Assembly (NCBI RefSeq): GCF_000333955.1 | Contig: NZ_CAPS01000019.1 | Coordinates: forward strand, 1-35,256 | Origin: Rhodococcus sp. AW25M09 | Lineage (GTDB): Bacteria; Actinomycetota; Actinomycetes; Mycobacteriales; Mycobacteriaceae | Direction: 5' to 3' | DNA: 35,256 nucleotides | Shown here: positions 29,292 through 35,256 of the stretch, piece by piece | Numbering within the stretch: the stretch's first letter is position 1 | Layout of the letters: each line of letters opens with the position of its first letter | The notes under the pieces: generated by a model | Database searches by the model: none | Seen by the model: only the letters and a program-made list of their open reading frames with translations | Told to the model about the DNA's origin: nothing | Program-made: the position numbers and the translations under genes

Positions 29292-31621
29292 TCGACAATC
29301 CCGCCGACGGCATCGCCCTGACCGACACCGGCTCGTCGTCGTCCTGGACGGCCACCCAGCTGGTTCGACCCGGCCTACGCCGCAACCCCCGTCGCGCCCA
29401 CCTCCTGGTATCGACCGTGCTCGGCAAACACATTCCCGTCGATCCCGACGTCGTCGTCTCGGCCGGGGAGGAGCTGGCCGCCCTCGTTGCGACCGTGGTG
29501 GGCGGTGCCGATGTCGATGTGCTCGGATTTGCCGAAACTGCAACGGGATTGGGCCATACCGTCGCGACCGCGCTGGATGCACGCTGCTATCTGCACTCGA
29601 CGCGGCGCCGGGTTCCTGGGATGACCGTGCACGGCGAATTTCAGGAGGGCCACTCGCACGCCACGGATCATCTGCTGATGCCGACCTCGCCCGATCTTCT
29701 CGGCGGTGATCTGCCGCTGATTCTGGTGGACGACGAGATCTCGACCGGAGCGACGGCGCTGGATGCGTTGCGACAGATTCACTCCACGGCCGGCCGCAGT
29801 CACTATGTCATCGCGTCCCTGGTCGATATGCGCACCGCCGAGCACCTCGCCGCTGCCGCCGCGGTAGCCGCAGAGTTCGGCATCCGAATAGACAACGCCA
29901 GCCTCGCACAGGGGTCGGTGGAGCTGGCCCCGCGTCTGGTGGAGACAGTGCTCGGCCTGTCGGATCCGCAGTTCAATCCCACGGCAGCACGGCCTGGTTC
30001 GGTTCGACGCGTCGACGCCCGCTGGCCGGCGACGCTGCCCGAGGGTGGACGGCACGGCTTTCTGCGCACCGATGCCGCCGGTTTCGACACCGCGATCGCT
30101 GCCGTCGCCGCAACCGTCGATGCCGCACTCGAAGACTCGCGGGCCGTCGTAGTCGTCGGGCACGAGGAGTTGATGTACCTGCCGCTCAGGCTGGCGGCGG
30201 CCCTGCAGAAACTGGGGCACCCCGCGCTGTTCCAGACGACCACCCGGTCGCCCGCCTACGTGCTCGACGTACCCGGGTACCCCTTACGACGCGGATTCGA
30301 ATTCACCGCTCCCGAGGACGAATCGGCACTGCGCTACCTCTACAACGCGTCCGGGATCGACGACGCCACACTGGTGCTCGTCGCCGACGCCCCCGCGGAC
30401 ACCGCGGCGCTCGCTGCGGCGGCCGAGACGCTCGCCGCATCGGGTATCGATGTTCTGGTGGTCGTCGTGACCGGAGCCGACCCGGTGGCACTCGAGATCG
30501 CTCGGCGAGCGCGCCCGCTGCGAGGACCCGAATTCGGTTCGTACGCAACCGGAGAGGTCACCTGGTTGCTCAAGGATCTCTCGGCGGTCTCACTGGAAGC
30601 CGACATCGACGAGCGCGAGAAAGCGATTCAGGCCGGGACGGCGCACTACGCGGAATCGCTCCCGGTCGAGTACCAACCGGACCTCGCGTACCGGGAGCTG
30701 TTCGAGAAGGTTTTGCACGAGAGCGCGTCGCGGCTGGCGGTCGCCGTCGGAACGGTCACCGAGGTGGTCCTGGCCGAGCGTGGCCACGACATCGCGCTCG
30801 CGTCACTGGCCCGCGCAGGTACCCCCGTCGGAATTCTGATGCGGCGCTGGGCTTTCGCCGCGCACGGTATCGAGATTCCGCACTACGCCGTCTCCATCGT
30901 TCGCGACAGAGGCATCGACAGCGTGGCTCTGAAATACCTCGCCGAGCATCACGACTCGCGATCGGTGGTGTTCGTCGACGGTTGGACCGGCAAGGGTGCG
31001 ATCGCCCGCGAGCTCACTGCCGCACTGCGCGAGTTTCCGGGAGCCGAATTCGACGACGATCTGGCTGTACTCGCCGATCCGGGAAACTGCGCTCGCACCT
31101 ACGGCACCCGAGACGACTTCCTGATCGCGTCGGCCTGCCTGAACTCGACTGTCTCGGGTCTGGTTTCACGGACCGTGCTCAACGACAGCCTGATTCGGCC
31201 CGGCGACTTCCACGGCGCGAAGTACTACGCAGACCTCGCTCCGGACGACGTCTCGCGTCACCTGCTCGACACCGTCGCAGCCCGTTTCGACGACGTGCGC
31301 AGCGAGGTCGACGCCTCGGTGGCCGCAGTGCTCGGCTCGGACCGAACCCCCACCTGGTCCGGCTGGGCATCGGTGGAGAAAGTCCGCCAGGAGTACGGCA
31401 TCTCGCACGTCAATTTCGTCAAACCCGGCGTCGGGGAAACCACCAGGGTGTTGCTGCGCCGAGTTCCGTGGCGAGTACTGGTGCGCGAGGCCGATGCACC
31501 CGAGCACGAACACATCAGAATGCTGGCCGCAGCCAGGGGAGTGCCGGTCGATGTGGTTCCCGACCTCGCCTACTCGTGCATGGGACTGATCAAGAACGTC
31601 TCCGGCGGGGATGCGTCGTGA
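29288..31621 (+). CDS. PRTase-TRSP-StiP/PRTase fusion protein
   Basis: A 777-residue fusion. Residues 25-225 form a phosphoribosyltransferase (PRTase_2-like) with the PRPP loop ILVDDEISTGAT (145-156). About 240-430 resembles the TRSP domain that follows it (VVVVGHEELMYLPLRLA, 287-303). From about 465 comes a second unit of the PRTase_1/StiP type (LASLARAGTPVGILMRR, then VFVDGWTGKGA at 561-571, a second PRPP-like loop). In other genomes these are usually two genes, as far as I know. The Ter model proposes that they attach ribose phosphate to a base-like product. It overlaps the aldolase (ATGA) and the HAD gene (GTGA). Confidence 0.85.
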   Translation: MIDNPADGIALTDTGSSSSWTATQLVRPGLRRNPRRAHLLVSTVLGKHIPVDPDVVVSAGEELAALVATVVGGADVDVLGFAETATGLGHTVATALDARCYLHSTRRRVPGMTVHGEFQEGHSHATDHLLMPTSPDLLGGDLPLILVDDEISTGATALDALRQIHSTAGRSHYVIASLVDMRTAEHLAAAAAVAAEFGIRIDNASLAQGSVELAPRLVETVLGLSDPQFNPTAARPGSVRRVDARWPATLPEGGRHGFLRTDAAGFDTAIAAVAATVDAALEDSRAVVVVGHEELMYLPLRLAAALQKLGHPALFQTTTRSPAYVLDVPGYPLRRGFEFTAPEDESALRYLYNASGIDDATLVLVADAPADTAALAAAAETLAASGIDVLVVVVTGADPVALEIARRARPLRGPEFGSYATGEVTWLLKDLSAVSLEADIDEREKAIQAGTAHYAESLPVEYQPDLAYRELFEKVLHESASRLAVAVGTVTEVVLAERGHDIALASLARAGTPVGILMRRWAFAAHGIEIPHYAVSIVRDRGIDSVALKYLAEHHDSRSVVFVDGWTGKGAIARELTAALREFPGAEFDDDLAVLADPGNCARTYGTRDDFLIASACLNSTVSGLVSRTVLNDSLIRPGDFHGAKYYADLAPDDVSRHLLDTVAARFDDVRSEVDASVAAVLGSDRTPTWSGWASVEKVRQEYGISHVNFVKPGVGETTRVLLRRVPWRVLVREADAPEHEHIRMLAAARGVPVDVVPDLAYSCMGLIKNVSGGDAS

Positions 31622-32421
31622 ATGCCCAGGTTGCCGTGGATCTCGACCGCACGCTGATCTTCTCCGAGGGTGCGCTCGAGGTGCCATTGGACGAGAACTT
31701 CGAATGCGTGGAGGTGTACGAGGGAAAGCCGTTGTCGTACATGAGCACTCGATCGGTCTCGCTACTGCGCGAGTTGAACGAGATAGCCGTCGTCGTGCCG
31801 ACCACGACGCGCACCATCGAACAGTTCCGCCGAATCACGCTGCCGGGTGCCCCCTGGCGGTACGCCATCACCAGCAACGGCGGCAACATTCTCGTCGACG
31901 GCATCGCGGATCCGCAGTGGCGCACCGAGTTCGACGTCGATCTGGCCGGCATCGGTGCCGAGTTGAGGTCTCGGATATCGAGGGAGTGGGTTCTGAAGTA
32001 CCGCGAGGCCGACGGCCTGTTCTGCTACCTGGTGGTGAACACGGCCACCCTCCCGACGGACTTCGTCGAAGAATGGTCGCAGTGGTGCGCGACGCGGGGC
32101 TGGAACGTCTCGCAGCAGGGTCGCAAGATCTACACGATGCCCAACGCGGTGTGCAAGAGCTCCGCGGTGGCCGAGGTTCGCTCCAGGCTGATCCAGGACG
32201 GCACCCTGAACGCCGACGCTCGCGTGTTCGCCGCAGGTGACGGCGCACTCGACGCCGAGATGCTCATCGCTGCCGACGCGGCGATCCGCCCACGGCACGG
32301 CGAACTGGAACTGATCGGATTCGCCCGACCCGGGCTGACGGTCACCGATTCCTCCGGCGTCCGGGCCAGCGAGGAAATTCTCGACTGGCTACGGAACCGA
32401 ACCGCAGTGCGCCGCGTCTAA
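31618..32421 (+). CDS. HAD-family hydrolase (Ter locus)
   Basis: A 267-residue HAD phosphatase. Motif I is VAVDLDRTLIFS with Asp8 and Asp10, motif II is probably VPTTTRTIEQF, and motif IV is AAGDGALDAEML near 216. An inserted cap lies between them (about 90-200). It would remove a phosphate, for example from the PRTase product. The start is GTG 31618, overlapping the previous stop. It is the last enzyme of the operon; the next gene starts 40 bp on and belongs to a different system. Confidence 0.84.
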   Translation: MNAQVAVDLDRTLIFSEGALEVPLDENFECVEVYEGKPLSYMSTRSVSLLRELNEIAVVVPTTTRTIEQFRRITLPGAPWRYAITSNGGNILVDGIADPQWRTEFDVDLAGIGAELRSRISREWVLKYREADGLFCYLVVNTATLPTDFVEEWSQWCATRGWNVSQQGRKIYTMPNAVCKSSAVAEVRSRLIQDGTLNADARVFAAGDGALDAEMLIAADAAIRPRHGELELIGFARPGLTVTDSSGVRASEEILDWLRNRTAVRRV

Positions 32422-32461
32422 CTTGTCGTCGGGGAGAGAAGACGTCGGGCAAGGGGTGGGG

Positions 32462-33871
32462 ATGTCGGATCCGTATGCGGAACTCGAGCAGCAGGTACAG
32501 GCCATCATCGAGCACGGACCCGGGGCCGGCTTCGGGCCCGAGGCGGTCAATTCTCTGATCGAGAACGCGTTCTCGAAAAGAAACGGCTCGTACGGATACG
32601 AGGGGGACTACGAGCCGAACGAAGTGGTGGTCACCGAGCCGTTCGAGGTGATGAAGCACGCGGCCATCATCGCGAAGGTCAACACGCTCGCAGCCGAATC
32701 GATATCGACGTCGTCACTGAACTGGAACGACCTGTCCGCCGCGGCCTCGGAAGGATCCGACAGTTTCAGGAACGGGATCGAATCCGCCATGAATTCCGGC
32801 TGGTCCGGGCCTACCGCCTCGGCCGTGCAGGGCGGAGTCGGCGACTACACGTCCTCGGCCACAGCGCTGTCCACCGCTATGACGATGATCAGCAACAAAC
32901 TACTCGAGGCACACGCGGGATTCACCCAGACCAAAGCATCGGTGCCGCCGATCGTGGACATCGGCGTCGGTGCCAGCATGCTCGACTCGACGTTTCCGAG
33001 CGGCCTTCCGTTCGCCGATTCCATCAAGGCTATAGCGCGGCTGCACGACGAACAGGAAGAGCAGGCGCGTCAAGTAATGCGTTCGGTGTACGTGCCGGGG
33101 GTGATGCAATCGGACGACAGGGTTCCGGTACTACCTGCAGCGCACAACCCCATCGCCGACGGTGGTGGTGGTGGTGGTGGTGGCGGCGGCGGTTACAGCG
33201 GCGGCGGGGGACCCGGCGGAGGTGGCGGTGGGTCGACCTCGGCTGGTGGTGCCGAGGGTACGGGCGATCCCACTGCGGCACAGACGCAGCCCGGTGGCAC
33301 CGATCCCAGCGGAACGGATCCAGCCGGAACGGGCCGACCAGGTGCAGGATCGGAGCAGCCGGGGTCCGGGCAATCGGGATCTCTGCCGCCCGCCGACAGT
33401 ACCGGTGAAACACGCGCCGCGGCGGCTTTCGGCCCCGGATCCGCCAGCGGTGGTCCAGGTTCCGGAGTCGGCGCAGGATCCGGCGGCTCAGGCTACGGCG
33501 GCTCAGGCTATGCAGGTGGATCGGGCTACGCAGGTGCATCGGGTACCGGTTCGGGCTCGGGCGGTGGTTACGGCTCGGGCGGCGGTTACGGCTCGGGCGG
33601 TGGTTCCGTTCTCGGCCCACCGATCGGCGGTAGCGGGACCACCGCCGGGGGCACGGGCAGCGGTGGACCGGGCGGCGCAGCTGCTGCGTCCGCCGGCCGC
33701 GCTGGGGCACACGGTATGCCGGGAATGGGCGGAGCGGGCGCAGGAGGCGCACGTGGAACCGGCGACAACGACGGTGAGCACGCCACCCCCGGCTATCTGG
33801 TCGACGTGAGCAACGGCAGCGAGCTGATCGGCGATTTGCCCCTGGTCGCACCACCGGTACTCGGCGGCTGA
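32462..33871 (+). CDS. PPE/WXG100-like type VII secretion substrate with Gly-rich tail
   Basis: A 469-residue protein. Residues about 1-225 are helical; NSGWSGPTASAVQGGVGDY (about 116-134) is a WxG-like turn typical of EsxA/PPE-type helical hairpins. From about 233 the sequence is almost only Gly, Ser, Ala, Pro and Thr, with short tandem repeats. It ends TPGYLVDVSNGSELIGDLPLVAPPVLGG, whose end (VAPPVLGG) resembles endings I know from actinobacterial ESX substrates. No Sec signal is present, as expected. ATG 32462 follows GGGGTGGGG. The next gene, EspG-like, is the matching chaperone type; no ESX core genes are visible. Confidence 0.75.
   Translation: MSDPYAELEQQVQAIIEHGPGAGFGPEAVNSLIENAFSKRNGSYGYEGDYEPNEVVVTEPFEVMKHAAIIAKVNTLAAESISTSSLNWNDLSAAASEGSDSFRNGIESAMNSGWSGPTASAVQGGVGDYTSSATALSTAMTMISNKLLEAHAGFTQTKASVPPIVDIGVGASMLDSTFPSGLPFADSIKAIARLHDEQEEQARQVMRSVYVPGVMQSDDRVPVLPAAHNPIADGGGGGGGGGGGYSGGGGPGGGGGGSTSAGGAEGTGDPTAAQTQPGGTDPSGTDPAGTGRPGAGSEQPGSGQSGSLPPADSTGETRAAAAFGPGSASGGPGSGVGAGSGGSGYGGSGYAGGSGYAGASGTGSGSGGGYGSGGGYGSGGGSVLGPPIGGSGTTAGGTGSGGPGGAAAASAGRAGAHGMPGMGGAGAGGARGTGDNDGEHATPGYLVDVSNGSELIGDLPLVAPPVLGG
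33161..33193. repeat. GGT microsatellite coding for poly-Gly
   Basis: Seven perfect GGT units (33161-33181) are followed by GGC/GGT triplets, coding for eleven Gly in a row at the hinge between the helical domain and tail. The triplet unit keeps frame when it changes length, so tail length may vary between strains. Confidence 0.8.
33554..33607 (+). repeat. Three 18-bp tandem repeats (GSGGGY) in the Gly-rich tail
   Basis: GGCTCGGGCGGTGGTTAC occurs at 33554-33571 and, with one or two changes, at 33572-33589 and 33590-33607. Each copy codes for a Gly-Ser-Gly-Gly-Gly-Tyr-like unit. Confidence 0.75.
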
Positions 33872-33873
33872 CG

Positions 33874-34620
33874 ATGACGAGCTGGACCATTCCCGGAATC
33901 GATTTCATACTGCTCTGCAGTCGATTCGGCCGAGATCGACTCCCGTACCCCCTTGCCGTCACCATCGACGTCGACACCGAGGATCAACACCAACTTCTGC
34001 GGCGGGAGGCGTCGGCCAGGATCGATGCGCTGATGGACGAGAACCTCGGCGCGGCTGTCCGCACGCTCGTCGACCCGATCGTTCGCATCGAATGTCGAGG
34101 CGACGCACGCGATCCCCACTACGGAACCATCCGCGCCCACGCGGCTGTGCGGCACGACATCGCTGTGGTGCTGACTCAGCAACCGGGGCCCGACGCCTCG
34201 GCGGGCGGGGCCGTCACGATCGAGTTGACCGGGCCGACCCAGGTGCCCACCCGGGTTCTCGGATCAATGCCGGCCAACGCGGCAGGCCGCCGACCGGCTG
34301 CGCGACTCGAACGGGTTACTGCCGCAGCAATATCGGGTGGGCGCCACCTGTCCACCGCCACCCGCGGGGCAACGGAGAACGAGAAGTTCCGGACGTTCTT
34401 CGACCGTCCACGGTCCGCAGTAGGCGAGATCATCGTCGCGCGCGGCAAGACCTACGACAACCGTCGCGACACCGACGCAGTCGCGTTCTTCTGGATGGAC
34501 TTCGAGCGGGACGGCCGATACATCGTCTACTCCGAGGACACCATCGATATCGTGCCGACCGATACCGCCGGCCTGGCGTCGGAGATCGACCGGCATGTGG
34601 CGGTCGCACTGCAGCGGTGA
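33874..34620 (+). CDS. EspG-like ESX secretion-associated chaperone
   Basis: A 248-residue protein. The start WTIPGIDFILLCSRFGRDRLPYPL (about 4-27) has the pattern of EspG-family chaperones, which bind PPE proteins in the cytosol and deliver them to the type VII secretion machine. The middle is a mixed alpha/beta part with Gly- and Ala-rich links, and the end (TDAVAFFWMDFERDGRYIVYSEDTIDIVPTD) is a strand-rich region that matches the family well. It starts two bases after the PPE-like gene and is co-transcribed with it. Confidence 0.8.
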   Translation: MTSWTIPGIDFILLCSRFGRDRLPYPLAVTIDVDTEDQHQLLRREASARIDALMDENLGAAVRTLVDPIVRIECRGDARDPHYGTIRAHAAVRHDIAVVLTQQPGPDASAGGAVTIELTGPTQVPTRVLGSMPANAAGRRPAARLERVTAAAISGGRHLSTATRGATENEKFRTFFDRPRSAVGEIIVARGKTYDNRRDTDAVAFFWMDFERDGRYIVYSEDTIDIVPTDTAGLASEIDRHVAVALQR

Positions 34621-34633
34621 TCTGACTCAGCCC

Positions 34634-34691
34634 TTGACACCCTATCGATTTTCGATAGGTTATCGATATTCGTTGTTATCGACTATCGATA
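34634..34691 (+). promoter_or_regulatory. Promoter with multiple TATCGATA operators
   Basis: TTGACA (34634-34639), 16 bp, TAGGTT (34656-34661) is a good promoter. Its spacer holds a perfect inverted repeat CCTATCGA-TTT-TCGATAGG (34641-34659). Two further TATCGATA palindromes follow at 34661-34668 and 34684-34691, and TTATCGAC lies at 34676-34683. This AT-rich block stands out from its GC-rich surroundings and probably binds a repressor encoded downstream. Confidence 0.6.
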
Positions 34692-34704
34692 TGAAGGCGG
34701 CGGT

Positions 34705-35256
34705 ATGGCATACGGACTGGGCTCGGCACGAGCCAACAGATGGGCAATGGCGTTCTACGCGGCAATCGTCGTGGCGTGGTCGGGTTGGAAATTGTGGCGC
34801 TATCACTCGTCGGATTTCGTCAGCGCCACCGTCACGCCACGGGAGAACTCGCCGAGTCTCGACCTGTTCGGTGGACAGTTGCAGCCAGGGAACGTCATCG
34901 AGCTCAGTGTCGCCAAAAGCGACGTCCAGCGACTCATCGGGATGATCGACTTCCTGAGGTATGGCGAGATCGTGGCGGGTGGAATCGTGATCTTGGTGGG
35001 GATCTTCTTCGCGTACCGATTCTTCGACAATGTCATCGAGGAGACCCCGTTCAGCGTCGGCGCCAGCATCGACCTGGTCGTGGTTGCCGTCTGTCTGGTC
35101 CTGTATCCGGTCATGACCGGAGGCCTCCGGGTGATGAGCACCAACGCCGTTCAGAGTGCGCTCGAGACGACCGAGTTCACCGATACGGCACGGAGCCTGG
35201 GCACGTTCTGGCTGTGCGTGATCGTCGCGATCGTTCTGCAGTTCGTCTACGCGGTT
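34705..35256 (+). CDS. DUF2975-like membrane protein (partial, cut by window edge)
   Basis: 184 codons are visible and no stop occurs before the edge. Four hydrophobic segments (about residues 15-30, 90-110, 125-145, 165-184) and the intervening soluble stretch after the first helix fit the DUF2975 family, small four-TM proteins usually followed by an XRE-type HTH gene. GAAGGCGG lies upstream of the ATG at 34705. Function unknown in the family; the operator cluster in front suggests autoregulation by the expected downstream HTH partner. Confidence 0.7.
   Translation, partial: MAYGLGSARANRWAMAFYAAIVVAWSGWKLWRYHSSDFVSATVTPRENSPSLDLFGGQLQPGNVIELSVAKSDVQRLIGMIDFLRYGEIVAGGIVILVGIFFAYRFFDNVIEETPFSVGASIDLVVVAVCLVLYPVMTGGLRVMSTNAVQSALETTEFTDTARSLGTFWLCVIVAIVLQFVYAV

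Noticed and set aside
33161..33607. Repeat array that might be a CRISPR or integration repeat
   Set aside because: Repeats are in-frame Gly/Ser/Tyr codons without unique spacers.
1..35256. tRNA or rRNA genes and complete insertion sequences
   Set aside because: No cloverleaf, rRNA-like stretch or transposase was recognised by reading; a covariance search would be needed to exclude a tRNA.

Overview
The window is GC-rich, densely packed and typical of Corynebacteriales/Mycobacteriales; a Rhodococcus-like organism fits best. The gene order GT87 transferase | rpsF-ssb-rpsR-rplI-(gap)-dnaB matches the conserved mycobacterial Rv0051-Rv0058 block. The KasA/B-like synthase, the Sdh1-type succinate dehydrogenase, the PPE-like/EspG pair of type VII secretion and several apparently leaderless starts point the same way. 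Species cannot be fixed from the sequence alone.

Layout. 1-880 (minus): a split transketolase (N- and C-terminal subunits) behind a MerR-type promoter with a perfect 20-bp palindrome. 1060-3150 (plus): small accessory genes, namely two tiny membrane proteins, a VOC protein, an Imm-5-like protein, a membrane protein with an L7/L12-like tail and a GNAT acetyltransferase. 3200-10660: a C4-dicarboxylate block with alpha/beta hydrolase and fumC (minus), sdhCAB (plus) and a DASS-type dicarboxylate carrier (minus). 10755-12620: a KAS-type ketosynthase divergent from a TetR regulator. 12670-14650: MerR regulator, aldo/keto reductase and isochorismatase-fold hydrolase. 14670-14927: DUF3297.

15000-17630: a decayed copy of the dnaB 3' end, a DUF3800 gene with its terminator, then intact dnaB. 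This looks like a cassette that arrived at the dnaB 3' end and left the old end behind as debris. 17635-18346: a 0.7-kb gap holding DnaA-box-like sites and a good promoter that faces away from dnaB towards a strong terminator, so it may make an untranslated RNA. 18347-19994: rplI, rpsR, ssb, rpsF.

20156-25000 (plus): GT87 membrane transferase, then a translationally coupled NarL-type response regulator, a six-TM histidine kinase, a second six-TM kinase-like protein lacking catalytic motifs, and a small protein that is only a LuxR-type HTH. 25019-32421: a Ter stress locus. DUF475/TerC and TerD lie on minus. Divergent from them is a plus-strand operon of a coiled-coil protein, a citrate-lyase-beta-like aldolase, a 777-residue PRTase-TRSP-StiP/PRTase fusion and a HAD hydrolase; the last three overlap by start/stop codons. 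This resembles the Ter-linked pathway predicted to make a nucleoside-like metabolite. 32462-34620: a PPE/WXG-like secreted protein with a Gly-rich tail and its EspG-like chaperone. 34634-35256: a cluster of TATCGATA operators before a truncated DUF2975-like membrane protein.

The strongest leads are the dnaB-remnant/DUF3800 cassette, the response regulator/kinase/pseudokinase/HTH-only set, the fused Ter biosynthetic enzyme, and the orphan promoter between dnaB and rplI.
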